Below, in pieces: positions 50,699 through 63,600 of a stretch of 64,000 bases of DNA. The stretch comes from Erythrophleum ivorense (lineage: Eukaryota > Streptophyta > Magnoliopsida > Fabales > Fabaceae), in NCBI GenBank assembly GCA_026724425.1, contig JAIUCV010000001.1, positions 13,622,556 through 13,686,555 on the forward strand, written 5' to 3'. Both the position numbers and the translations under genes were made by a program. The first letter of the stretch is position 1, and every line of letters starts with the position of its first letter. The notes under the pieces were generated by a model. It worked only from the letters and a program-made list of their open reading frames with translations. It ran no database searches and had not been told where the DNA came from.

Positions 50699-53459
50699 TG
50701 TAATACCCTAAAATTAATTAAGGTGTTAATCATAGATTTGGGATAATTAAAAATAATTAATATGAGATAATTAGGCAAGTTAAGTGAGTGGGAATTTTAG
50801 AAAGATTAATTGTTAATAGTTTGAGGTTTAATTGAGTTATAAACCCCATATAGGCTCAAATTAAATTGAGTAGGCTAAAGTTAGGACTAATGGAGGCCCA
50901 ATAATTTTAAATGCAGACCTAACCTTTTTATTGTGAGACTTGGCCCAAGAAAGAGCACTTAGTGATGGCCCAATAACTTTTGTACAGACCCAAATCTTTG
51001 AGCTCTTAAAACTTGGTCTAGCCCAATTAGAATTCTGTAGCCCAACACATTGAAGCTGGCTTAATAAGGTTTAAATCAGAACCCACTTGCCATTGGACCC
51101 TTGGGTCAGCCCATGACCCACATTAGATCCAACTCTAACCCAACTAAAACTCTAAACACTTCAGCCCTTTCACAATTTGTTGAAATACAAACACACATAT
51201 CATTTTCGGAGGTTTGAAGGGAGGCCAGGGTATGAGGCAAGAAAACCACCGTTTCTCACTTCTAAGCTCAAAATCAGCCAAGGTAATAGCTATATAACTT
51301 AATTCCTTTCTCTTTCTCTTCATTTTGGCCTGATTAGTTTTTCATTTAGAGTATTTTCACCTACACCAAAAATCTGAAACTTGTTATGTGACGTTTCCAT
51401 GGTGAAAATTTGTAGGTTGAAGCTAGAGTTGACATTAGGTAATTATAAACTCTTCTTTTTGAAGTATTTCTGCTAGTTTGAGACCCCAATGATTTGATTA
51501 TAGTATGGGTATTAATTTTTCACAAATTTGCTTAAGATTTAGAGTGATATATTGAGGTTTTTGGTAGTGGACAACTCCATTCCAAATTTTAGAAATTAAT
51601 AGTGGCTGGGGAGATTTTTGTACCACTGGTGGCTTTTACAAAATTGTCTATATGTGAAGTAATCGGGATTATATTAATTCCATGCATATATCTGTTTTAA
51701 TTTCATATTTGCTATACATGAATGATTTGAAATATTGAATGATATGATTGGCTATCTATTGTATTGTAATTGAACCTTGTGAGTCCATGGTGGAACTGTG
51801 ATGCATCTGCCACCTGTGCATGTGTTTCGATCGAGCACTGGATTATGATCAAACCCTAGATACACTGAGCCCTAGTTGTGCTCAATGGGGAGTAAGTGCC
51901 GTAGACGGGCCTCTCCTAGTGTTAATGGCCTTTAACATGTAAAAATATGATTGCTAGTATGAGATAGTAATCATAATAGTCTAATTGTTTCATTTACTAA
52001 TATGATTGGTATGTTTTCTGATACTTATGCAAAATCATATATATATATGTTAATTAAACTGGAATATATGATGAAATTTGCCTTGGTTACTAAGATTCGC
52101 ATCTCACCCTGTTTCATAGGATCATACTTTCAAGTGAAGGCTCTTCGGGTAAGGATAAGGGAAAATAAGTGGATGAAAATCCATGAGCTCTAACCATGTG
52201 TGGAAGAAGCTACACTTGTGCTAACCTGAGTAGAGTAGATCCAATTTTGTTATTAGTTTACATAGCATCATCATGTAATTATGTTGCTAAGTGTAGGCGT
52301 TTATATTTTAATTAGTTGGAATGTATCCATTAAGGAGATAAGTCCCATTATAGCTGGGTATTTGATATATGAACTTATAGTATCTGATATATGAACTTTG
52401 TTGAATTTATAATATGTTTTACCACTTGGGAATTGTGATTATGTGATGCAGTAGATGTTGTTATGAACCATTGCTGTATGAAATTTCTAACGGAATTTGC
52501 ATCGGATGTTAATTGTTGATAGTGCATGAATTCTTTTTGTCATTAATCTGTAAATTTGTTGACATGTGGTAGTTGGATGAGTAGGAATTAGTACTTAAGT
52601 TTTGAATTGGTAATGGTAGAATAATTGGATAAATAAGATAGATAAATATCATTATAGTCATATAAAATAAGGGAAAATGGTTCTAAGGTGTTCATAAGAT
52701 GAGAATTAAGGTGTATGGGATGAAATTTAGGAGATATAGTTACAGGAGAGAGTCACGCCGTGGCCAAATGAATGACAAAGGTGAGAGGTGCCGCAGCACA
52801 AGCGAAGAAAATTGGCCGAGGAGTAACAGTGGCGAGGAACGCCGCGACTCAATGCGAAAAAAAAATTTCCCAAGAAGGTGGCAGAACGAAACCTCGCTGC
52901 GGCGCAACATGTACCGTTGCAATGCTAGTCGAGGAAACAAAGTAAAGAGTGTCTAGTAGCGCGTCTCGCTACGGCGTAAATGTATTCTGCCTAGGCGAGG
53001 ATCGTAAGACTTAGAACAGTAGCTTCAAGAGGTAATCCCACCGCAGCGATGGTCTAACTCGCCGCGACGAATTTTGCAAAAGTTGCCCAGTGGTTTCCGA
53101 GAATAACTTAGTCATGGTGTGAAAGGTCAGGGCCGCGGCTTAGGTCCCCAAACTCTTACCTTTAGCCTAAAAACTCTAATTTCTTCAATGGTAATGCTAA
53201 GAAAGGATATAGGGACATTTATGGGAGGTTTTTGTGTGTTTAAATTTATGGATGGATGAATCATAAATCCCTCATGATAATATAATCTCTTTTATGCATT
53301 CTCACATTTGTGGTTGTTTAGTGATGACCCTAATGTCAAGGTTCAAATTTTTCTATATATTCATAATGTAATAAATTGTTACGATTTCAAACCTTGATTA
53401 TTAATTATTAATTGCGTATTTGACCATAATTACTATGTGAAGAAGATAGGGTTGTCACA
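50699..53459 (+). mobile_element. Solo gypsy-type LTR inserted in the hAT element
   Basis: 2761 bases, TGTAATACCC...GGTTGTCACA, with no internal coding region. Flanks are taact (50694-50698) and tagct (53460-53464), a 4/5 match to a 5-bp target duplication. It shares blocks with 57117-60086 in the opposite orientation: the start TGTAAYACC-TAAAATTAATTAAGG and a gtgagtccatggtgg...gccacc...gtgctcaat...ggagt block. Solo status is inferred because transposase sequence resumes directly on both sides. Confidence 0.85.
52746..53070. repeat. Diverged CGCTACGGCG-type motif cluster
   Basis: Partly decayed palindromes: cacgccgtgg, tgccgcagca, cgaggaacgccgcgac, cctcgctgcggcg, tctcgctacggcg, caccgcagcgatgg, ctcgccgcgacg. 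They sit near the 3' end of this LTR, whereas the crisp array at 1985-2280 sits near the opposite end of its LTR. Confidence 0.65.
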
Positions 53460-56400
53460 TAGCTTATCTAGGATTCAATGAATGAAAAAGGCAATGAAAT
53501 GGTGTATAACTTTTTGTCCAATGATCAATTATAATGTCATATACAACTTCATAAAATTTTGAATATTTTAAAAGCTCTTTTCTCTCATGCTTGTGTATTG
53601 ATATGTTCATTTGTTATATCATTGAATCCTACATATCATAAATCAAGCAAAGTATAGGTTTATTTGTATCACAAAATCTAAGCATGTCATAAACAGGTTT
53701 TGTGAAAAGAGAGGATATAATTAATTTTATCCCACCAAGAGTCATCAAGAATTAACTCTTTAATAGTATTAACCTTTCCAATATCATCCTCTTTATATGT
53801 ATTCCATTCATTACTAATTACCATTGTGCAAAGAGACATTTTTATGAGTCTGAGCTTTTCTAGTATCACAATGGTTGAAGCAAACCTAGTCTCAGCAATG
53901 ACAAGCAATTTCAAGAGTACAAATTCATTGAAAATGGTCAATCTCATAGAATGATTCATGATAAAAGTTTTAATAAAAATTACATCATCCTTGATTTGAG
54001 TGATCCAATGGCATTCTTTATATATTAATTCATTTGCCTTAATATTTTTAGCCGTACATATGTTTTTCAACTCGAAATTGAGTGTGTGGACAACACATGG
54101 TGTCCAAAAAATGTGAGGATACTTAACCTTAGTAATCTTGCTAGCAGCTTTACAAATAGAGGCATTGTCAGTAATAATTTAAACCACATTTTGAGGTTTT
54201 ACCTTTTCAATTATCTAGTTCATCAACTCAACTATGTAGAATTTGTCCTTGTATTCTTTAGTCTCATCAATTGCATTCAAAAAAATAGGACCTCCATCAG
54301 ATATAACCATAAAACTAATTAATGGCCTTCGTTGTACATCAATCCAGCCATCTGTCATTATACTCACTCCTTTCTCACGCCAAGTCCTTTTTATTGGCTC
54401 AAGCAACCTTTCAACATTTGTCCTTTCTTGTTGCAACAACAGGCCTCTTAGTGCATTATAACTAGGAGGTTTAAAACCAGAAATCATATTATTTGCAGCA
54501 TATTAATAAGAGTTAATATAATATGGATTGCATCCCAAATTAAAAGATAAACCACCTGAATAAAATATTCTAGTAATTTTTGCACATAAATTTTCCCTAG
54601 TTGTTTAATTGAAGGCTTTATCCAAAACACCAACAACCCTCTTTTTTCCTTGATTATACTCACTTTGAATACCTAAAAAAGATAAGCCTCTAGCTAGTGG
54701 TGGTAATGACACTTCTTTTAGTTTTGATATACTTTTAGCCTCCTCTTGCAAATTTTTTATCTTTGCTAAACAATGAGCATCAAATTTGGGACACATAAAA
54801 ATTCTTTTACCAGATACCTTTAATAAATGCCATTTAACTTTAGAATCAAACACTTGAAATTCACAATTACAATAATTACACTTCCAATGTTTGTTTCCAC
54901 CAAGATTTGCAATTTCTTCCTTTTTACTTCTAACAATCAAAGTTACGTAAGCCCACAAAAGAGTTCCTTCTTTTTGGAGAACATTACTAAAATAATATTT
55001 AGCAGAAGCAGTAGGCCTAGGATTACTAGTAGAATTAGAACTTCCAGTGGCTGTGATACCTATAATAGAGGAGCAACAACAAGACTAATATATATTAGTG
55101 CATATTATAGAACATTCTTCCTCATTGCAATAAAAATACATCAAGTCCAACTAATCCTCTCTTATTGGGTTACTTATAGAATTCCCTAAAATTCAATAAC
55201 ACCAAATTACTACTTAGTGGTCCATTAAGTCCCTATAAGGTTAAATTGCTTCAATTCATGCCAAACACTTAGAATCTTGTTCGCAAGGTTAAGTTCCTAT
55301 CCTAATCACAATCTTAACTCTTATCATTGTTATTTAAATGGGATTGCAATTCCAATCTAATTTCACAACTCAAACCTCCCACTTCATCATTCTAATTATT
55401 TTCTTAAATACTTTTCAAATTAAAATTTCAATTCAGCGTTGAGTTTAGAAATTTACCTTAAGGACTTTTACTTAACCCTGTTCGTACTTAAAATAGGAAG
55501 CAAGTTATGGAAGAAGCCAGAGTGACAACCATTAAGGATTTAAATTAGGACGCTTCTCAAGACATAGTTAAAATTGCAAGAATTTTCAAGGACAAGAATA
55601 GCACAGCACTAGCAACAATGTTGGTGCCTTAAAATTACAAATTACAATAGAAAAGTAAGCATAGATTTAATTAGGAGCGAGTGATACTTGAGATTCATCA
55701 ATTGAATAAAGTCAAACTTCAATGTCCCCAATTTAGGCTATAGCAACAACTAAAATTTTATTGCACAAGGCTCTTGTTCTTTTTAATAGCTTTGAAATCA
55801 AACTATAACTTATACATCAGTCTCAATCAGAAAAACATTACCAAAATGATACTAACAAACATTACAACATAATCAAACACCCAAAGACCAAAAAAAATAC
55901 TAGTAGACTTGTCTAAAAAGAAAGAATTAGAATTTATTTTCCAGGCATGTTTGTACTTATGCACTTTTTTATTCCAGTACCAAAATTTACCTTTATAAGT
56001 TCACAGAGCATAGAATAAACCCGTATTGAGAAGATACATATGCATATTTTTGAAAGAGTATAACACACACCATGGTAGCAAGGATATAGATTTAAACCTG
56101 TAAACTAGCAACTAAATAGATTCAATTAACTATACTAAGAAGACGAGCAAAGTAATTGAAAAGTTGACAAAGAAAAGATGAAAATAAAAAATGATGCTCT
56201 TGCCACCAGCTGGAGAAGACGACGGAGGAACTAAAGCCTTGTCAGAGAAGATGACATGGCATGAAGGATGACAGAGGGCTTTTGAAGGCATGACAGGCGA
56301 TGCACAGATGCAAAAGCACCAGAAGCATAAGCACAACAAAGGGATTTCGAAGGAGAGGTGGGACTAAATGATGTAGAAAATGATGTCGTTTGGGTAACCA

Positions 56401-57429
56401 CATTTCACAGCCGTTTCGGAGTTGTTGCCTAACCATTTCGTCTCATACTGAAATGTTTCGGTACATATAGAAACATTTCAAGGAAAAAAGAAATGTATGG
56501 ATACATTTGTACTCATATGATATGTGTATCCATATTGGATATGTATCAGGTATGGGTACAATTGGTAAACCGCCATACGAATGCTTCTGAGGATTTCTCT
56601 AAGGTATTTTAGATTAATCTTAAAAGCATATTTGCCTATGCCTTGTAGCATTACATAGGGGGCAAATTTTGCTTTTAAGAATAGTGTAAGTTTTCACACA
56701 TTTTAAAGCTTGCAATCTTGTTCTTCTAACTCCATTCCAAAATACTTATTCCTAATAATCTTATAGCAAGACTTTAACATGGAGTTCACTACTAAATCTA
56801 CATTCAAAGTTATGAATCAAAATTTTGTGAAACTAAACCATGTTGATAGCACCAACTTCATGAGATGGAAGGACAAAACATTATCTATTTTTATTAATTT
56901 GAAAGTAGCATATGTCTTTAATCTAAATCTGTAGCCATTTCCTGCACCATTTGACAAGGACACTAATGAAGTAAAGGATGAAAGGAATAAGAGAATGAAG
57001 AATGAAGTGCTATGCTATGGTCACATCCTTAACACCCTTTCCAACCATTTTTATGACCTTTTCACATCTTTCTCATCACCAAAGAAAAATTGGCAAGCAC
57101 TCAAATTCAAAAATAGTGTAACATCCTTAACTTCTAAATACCTTAATTAATTAACTCTTAACTTTTTATACTTTAAGTGAAATATTATTAATAATTCATT
57201 AGAAGTGGAAATACAGAGCAAATTTGAACTTTATTATTCTTGGGCTTTATTGATTAGAAAACAAAGTCACTTAAACTTATAGAAGATTTAAGTTATCAAT
57301 TAAGTCTTTCAATTCATGTTACCATTGATTCTACACTCACCAACCCTTTTATAGTTACTCCTAAGTCATTACATATTATTAACATCATGAAAACTAAGTT
57401 CTAGAGGCTAAAAGTAAGAGTTGGGTATC

Positions 57430-57910
57430 TTAGGCTGCGACTTGGACATCTTCATCATGACTGAGTTAGCTACTGGAACCTAAAAGTTAATTTTTTGGAC
57501 TTTCGCTACGACTTGGTATACTCACACCACGACTTGATTGGCCACTAGAGTTCAAAAACTAAAATACCCGTTTCTTGTTGTGGTGTTACTCTCAAGAACT
57601 TACTATTCCCAAAAACATGATCATTGCTGCAACTTGAACCTTTCACGCCGTGGCAAGGTGCCTTTCTGGAACTCCCAAGGGAATTTTCTCAAGTCTCGCC
57701 ATGGCAAGGCTACATGGGATTGCGGCAAGAGAGCTTCCTGAAACTCTCTCAAGTATTTCACTTGATGCTCGCAGTGGCGAGCTTCTTTCATGCCGCATTG
57801 ATATTGCTTTTAGGTACCCTTTAGATCTAAAATTCTTTTGTTGCATTGTGACTCGACCCTTTTCGCTGTGGTGCTCCTTGCCTTTGAGTGACTCCGGGTC
57901 ACGACTTAAG
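57430..57910. repeat. Decayed CGCTATGGCG-type motif cluster
   Basis: Units such as ttcgctacgacttgg, caccacgacttg, tcacgccgtggcaagg, tcgccatggcaagg, gctcgcagtggcgagc and ttcgctgtggtg recall the array at 1985-2280, with many C-to-T and G-to-A changes at CpG. Open frames at 57538-57919 are by-products. Confidence 0.6.
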
Positions 57911-58182
57911 CAATTTTAGCTATGACTCCATCTCTCTCTAATCCTATTTTCTTACTTTCTCACTTTCTAGCCATATACTACTAATTCTAGATGAATTCTA
58001 AAGCTTCCATAGCTAATATACATGGTTTTATAGACCTCCTAACTCTCAGATACCACAATTCTATAATCCTCTATATTTTTAGGCTTAAGGGGAATTCATA
58101 ATGATTGATTAATACTATATATCAGCACATGAATATATTATGAACGTAATTTGGTAACCATGGCCACTAATTCATCATTCAG

Positions 58183-58189
<7 letters not shown>

Positions 58190-58216
<27 letters not shown>
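58190..58216. repeat. TA microsatellite
   Basis: AT dinucleotides inside the solo LTR. Confidence 0.9.
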
Positions 58217-61200
58217 TCCAACAGAGCTTTCATACAACCTTATTTTGGATAATCATTCATTGCATATCATAGTTACACTCCCAAGTGAAATAAGTAATGG
58301 TTCTTCATTAGCATTAATCCATATCAGAACATAATTAAACACATATATCATATTTCAAATGCTATAAGGTCTACCTTTTTATTAGATTCAATCTTAGTTA
58401 CAAAACATCAAAAAGCCTACGCTTGGCAATATGAGTGCATCATGATGCTATGCAAAATAAATTACAAAAATGATAGCATCTATTCTAAAACAAAATGGTC
58501 AAAATGTGTGAAGCCAACACATGGTCTCCAAATCAGAGGTGCTTATCTCTTTGTTTTCCTTTCCCCTTATTCGAGAAACTTTCACTTGAAATTTATTAGC
58601 CTATAAAATGAGGTGAGATATGAATCTCAGTAACTAAAGAATAATTCTAAATATATGTACAATATAATCAGTATAAATGTATTTTTAATAAAATAAATAT
58701 CATAATCATCTATCATATCAACAAATGAACAAGTTGAGCTACCAGTAACTCATATTCTATTCTAGCAATCATATACAATATGTTAATGCCAATAATATAA
58801 AGAAATGCCTGTCCATGGTGCCAACTCCTTATTAAGCACAACTTGGACTAAATACATTTATGAGTCTAGTTACAACTCAATGCTCAATCGAAGTATAATG
58901 CATGGGTGGCAGCTCCACCAAGGACTCACTCATAGTCCAAACACAACAATAATTTAAGTAGTCAACCAATCATTGAGCATTTCAAAATCATACATGTGTA
59001 GAAAATATTATATTAAAATGAGCATATACATAAAATTAGAAAATTAACCAGGTTACTTCACTTAATTATGCCAAATTTTGAAGTAAAGATAAATGCCCAC
59101 ACTCTAAAAGATCCTAGGTTAAATCAAAGCATATTTTAAATACTAATTTCAACATAAATTAGACATTTAGCATTTTTATCATCTTAAACATTTAAGAAAC
59201 ACTTACCTAAACTCTAATGAAATTCAAATTTAGATGTGAGTCTTCCTACACTAGAAACTTCAATATTTCTCTCCAAATTCTAAGTATTTTTGCACACAAT
59301 TAAAGCCTATATCATAAGTCAACAATTGAGGTCTCTAATAGGTAGTAAATACATCAAAATAAGGATGCTTACCTAATAACTCTTTTAGTTTCAACCTCCG
59401 AAAATCAACAATGAAGCCATCAAAAAGCAAGTTTTATATTTGGATGATGGAGAAAATTTCACTAAACCAGAAACTATTTAGACCAAATTATTAAGAAGAA
59501 TGAGAGAAATAAGTTTTATATAAACTACCTTGGCTAAATCTTCCTCTAAAAGTAATGGTAGAGATATGCTGAAAAACCTTAATCTTTCTCTCAAGGTGCG
59601 AAAATGCTCTTATGTTCTACAACGAATACTCACTTCAGCACATTAAAATAATGAGGGCAATTTACACTTAGGATTTTAGTTAGGTTTAGGTTAATCCAAA
59701 AGCGTATCATCCAAGTGGGTTCAGAAATTAGTTTATTGGGTTAGGCTAAATGGATTCATTTGAATTGGGTTTACGAAAGGTTATAGTTAGGCCTTTAGAA
59801 AAATGGAATTGGATTTTCTTATAACTAAGAGTGAGCTTTTATAATGTGCTCATAGCATAATTAAGCTAAAATGAAATGTTCATCTTCCCTTAATTAATTT
59901 CACTAATTAAATCCATAACCATAATTAATATGTCTTCACCTAACAATGACAAAAATGATTATTGCCTCGAAATGTCTAAAATAAATCCATTTTTTTAGAA
60001 ATCCTCATTTCCATAATCTTCCTAAATCCCCCATGTTAATCTCTTAATTCATCATAATTATTCTTAATTAATTTCAAGGTGTTACATATAACATTAAGTA
60101 ACAAGGGACAAATAAGTTTTAAATTATGAATTGCTTTGCTTATATTATGAATGACATGTAAGTGTTAGTCTCAAAACTTGAAAATTTAAAGGTTGAAATT
60201 TTTGAATCATTATAAGTAAGAGTAATAATTGCAAAGTTACTTGTGGCTTGAGATAATTATAGAAAGAAGTTATTGCATACTACTAAAACTTTTTTAGTGG
60301 AATAAATTTTGAAGCATTTGAGGATTGAAGAAGAAACTAGAAACTTTCAAAAAATGCATTCAGAATTTGCTTCCAACAAGGTTAATTATGTAGATGCAGA
60401 CAACAAGTCCCATAGGAGTGATAATAGGAGAAAGACCTTTGATTCTAACACTTATGAACACAAGTCTTATTTTAAAGTCTTGTTACCATTATGGGAAAAA
60501 GGGCCATTTTAAGATAGATTGTAGATTTAGGAAGAAGTAAAAATCAAGAAATGCTTATAAACTGAAAAAAATGGGATAGTGGCTATGGTTTCATATTTAC
60601 ACATTAGTATGATATTTAAGGTTAACATGGCAACAATTTCCAAGACTTTTGATTAGTGGTATGATTCTGGTGCTATCATACACATTTACCATGACAAGAA
60701 TCAGTTTAAGAGATATGAAATGGTGGAAGAAGAAAGAGAAGTACTCATAGGTAATGGAAACACCACCAAGGTGCTTTGAGAGAGTAATGTAGAACTATAA
60801 TTCACTTTTAGAAAGAAGTTAATGTAGCAAAATGTGTTACATATTCATGAAATTAAGAAGAATCTAGTTTTTGCAACTCTATTTCATAAGTAATCGCCAA
60901 GAATGGAATGTTTGTAGAAAAAAGGATACTCTTATGATAGGATGTCCAAGTTAAGTATTAATAAAATTACAAATTCTGTTTATGTTGTTAAGCCCTTTAT
61001 TTCTTTATGGCATGATATTTTAAGACATGGTAACTTTAATTCCTTGCATTTTATGTCCAAATATGGAATGATATCAACTAGTGACTATACACATGAGAAA
61101 TATAAAGTTTGTGTACAATAAAAAATGACTAAAAAAACATTTAAATATGTTGATAGAGCAACTGTCCTCTTAGGTTTGATATATATTCACATATGTGAAC

Positions 61201-63600
61201 TCAATGATGTAATGACTAGAGAAGGAAATAGGTATTTCATAATATTTATAGATGACTACTTTAGAGACACAAGTGTCTTTAATGAAGACCAAAGATCAAG
61301 CCTTTAGCATGTATTAATCTTATGAGTCTAAAGTTGAAAGTTAAAAGGGAAAGAAAATACAAATTCTTAGGAGTGATAAGGATGGAGAGTATTTCTCCAT
61401 TGAATTTTTTTATCTATTGTAAAGGACATGGCATAATCCATCAAGCTAGTGCTCTATATACACCACAACAAAATGGTGTGGTATAGAGAAAAACTAAAAC
61501 CTTAGTTGACATGATTAATGCCTTGATTCTAAATGCTAAACAATCCATAAATCTTAGGGTGAAGCTTTGTTAATGGCTCGTCAAATAACTAATAGATTAC
61601 CATCTAAAAAATATCAAATAATCCCATATAAGATATGGAATGGAAAGAAACCAAAATTTAAGTTATCTTAGAGTTTAAGGGTGTTAAACATATTATAGAG
61701 TGCTTGATCTTAAAAGAAAATGTTAGGGTTAAGAGCATTAAAAGATATTTTTGTTGGGTATGCAGAAAATTCAAAAGCATATAGGTGATTAGATATAGAG
61801 TCTAATATCATAGTTGAATCAGTTGATGTAGAATTCTTTGAAAAAAAGTTTATCATGGACTCCACTAGTGAAGAAATTGAACAACCTAGCAACCAACTGG
61901 GTATAGACTCTTCTTCTAGTGTCAAATAAATAATTATTAATCCTCCTAATGAACCTCGGAGAAGTCAAATGGCTAGAAAAGAGAAACATTTAGAACCAAA
62001 TTTTATATCCTCCAAGCAATAGTCTTGTTAATAGAAGGAGATAAGAATACAAGCTGAGATCAATATGTTATTTACTTTATATAGAAAAGGATCCTAAAAT
62101 CTATAAGGAAGCAATAACATCAAGAGATGCTAGATTTTGAAAAGAAGTCATTAGTGATGATATGAACTTAATCATGTCTAACAATACTTGGATATTGGTT
62201 GATTATTTAGATGGAAATACAACATCGATGGTGTTATTTAAACATTTAATGCTAGATTAGTAGCAAAATGCATAAAGCAAAAAAAAGGCATAAAGTACTT
62301 TGACACATATGTACTGGTTGCTAGGATAACCTTAATTAGGGTCTTGATTACTTTAACATCCATTTACAATTTGAATGTAAAACAAATGAGTGTAAATACT
62401 ATATTTTTTAATGTTGAACTAGATAAAAAGGAATACATGGAACAACCTAAAGGGTTTGTATTACATGGAAATGAAAAGAAAGTGTGTAAATTAATTAGAC
62501 CTTTATATGGATTTAAGTAAGCACCGAAGTAGTGACATGAGAAATTTGATTTAATTATATTATCTCATAGATTTAGGCACAATAATGCAAATAAATATAT
62601 TTATTCTAAATTCAAAGATGAATATAGAGTTGTTATATGCCTATTGTAGATGATATGTTAATAATTGATACTAGCGTGCTTGATGTGAATGAAATTAAGA
62701 AATATTTAACTACATAATTCAAGATGAAATATCTTGGTGAAGTAGATACTATCTTAGGTATCAAAGTTAAAAGGTATAGTGTGGGGTTTTTCCTTGAATT
62801 AGCCTTATTATATTGAGAAGATTTTAAACAAGTATAAAATACTTAATTATTAAAGAGAAAAACATTCCCTATGATTCAACACTAAAACTAAAAGAGAATT
62901 TTAGAAGATCAATAGCACAACTTGAGTATTCTAGTGTCATAAGAAGTCTGATGTTTGATATGTATTGTATAAAGTTTGATATATCATTTACAGTTGGAAA
63001 ACTTACAAAGTACACAAGTAATCTAATTACTATTTATTAGAAGGCTATCCTTAAAGTCCTAAGGTACTTAGAAAATACAAAGGATCTAGGATTATATTAT
63101 AATAACTTCCTTGCTGTACTAGAAGGATATATCGATGTTAATTGGATGACTAGTGCACAAAGGCTATAAGTCTGTGACTGGTTGGGTATTTCCCATAGGT
63201 AGAGGTGCTATTTTATGGGCATAAAAAATATATGTGTATAACTCATTTCATCATCGGATTTAAGTTTATAGCTTTAGCTTCGATGAGTAAAGAGGTTGAA
63301 TGGTTGAGGAATCTATTAACTAATATTGAGTTGTGGTCACAACTAATATTACCATCTCTTTACACTATGATAGTGAAGCTACTATGTTTAGGGTATATAA
63401 TAAAATATACAATAGGAAATGTAGACATATTAGTATGAGATATAGGTATTTCTAGTAACTAATCAATGATGGCATTATCATGACACAATTTGTAAGAACA
63501 CAGAATACAGAATAACTTAGTAGATCTTTTTACAAAAAGATTATTGAGGGAAATGGTATTAAGAATATCATTTGGAATGGGGTTGAAGCTTATTATCTAA

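Larger units (their letters stand above)
49989..55075 (-). pseudogene. hAT transposase (BED finger, DUF659), broken
   Basis: Minus strand, in order: a BED-like finger (HWKCNYCNCEFQVF...KWHLLKVSGK, about 54880-54790); DUF659 (RGLLLQQERTNVERLLEPIK, MTDGWIDVQRRPLISFM, about 54450-54300); IITDNASICKAASKITK and IFWTPCVVHTLNFELKN (about 54180-54070); ETRFASTIVILEKL; then TKSYTPFHCL and SLNPR (about 53500). The solo LTR follows, after which the C-terminus resumes with GPKRAEDLVYVHINLRLLS and SSLDEPDLEQEL, ending at a stop at 49989. Stops replace residues in ELMN*IIEKVKPQNVV*II and elsewhere. The upstream end has no clear ATG. It is inactive but its domain order is complete. Confidence 0.85.
49804..56591 (-). 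mobile_element. hAT DNA transposon, defective
   Basis: It encodes a BED-finger/DUF659 hAT transposase on the minus strand. The ends carry AGAAGCA (49807-49813) and its inverse TGCTTCT (56582-56588), followed inward by related gatatgggtac / gtacccatac-type segments. The 8-mer GATTTCTC occurs at 49796-49803 and 56592-56599, as expected for the 8-bp target duplication of hAT elements, although three unmatched bases separate it from the inverted repeats on each side. Removing the element rejoins copia LTR sequence. A gypsy solo LTR (50699-53459) interrupts it. Confidence 0.75.
57117..60086 (-). mobile_element. Solo gypsy-type LTR inserted in the copia gag
   Basis: 2970 bases, reading TGTAACACCTTGAAATTAAT at its minus-strand start (60086) and ending GGATGTTACA at 57117. 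The copia gag frame resumes on the far side as YNIK.QGTNKF. The 5-mers aatag (57112-57116) and tataa (60087-60091) match at three positions, and the reading frame is restored if one copy is removed, which supports a decayed TATAA target duplication. It contains a decayed CGCTATGGCG cluster and a TA microsatellite (58190-58216). Confidence 0.85.
56779..63600 (+). pseudogene. Copia gag-pol remnant, second element
   Basis: The gag opens MEFTTKSTFKVMNQNFVKLN (56779) and continues NFMRWKDKTLSIFINLKVAY. After the solo LTR comes gag sequence and a zinc knuckle CYHYGKKGHFKIDC (about 60485; the second Cys has become Tyr). Then the protease WYDSGAIIH (about 60660), integrase (FIIFIDDYFR near 61240; GIIHQASALYTPQQNGVV near 61430, followed by a stop where Glu is expected), RT (ARLVAKCIKQKKGIKYFDTY near 62250; IVDDMLIIDT near 62645), and RNase H ending in DLFTKRLLREMVLRISFGMG with a stop at 63600. 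Stops and frameshifts are numerous; it is dead. Confidence 0.85.

Noticed and set aside
54827..55189. 120-codon plus-strand open frame
   Set aside because: It is antisense to the BED-finger region of the hAT transposase remnant.
57538..57919. Four overlapping open frames of 66-89 codons
   Set aside because: They lie in the decayed palindrome zone of a solo LTR and match no family.
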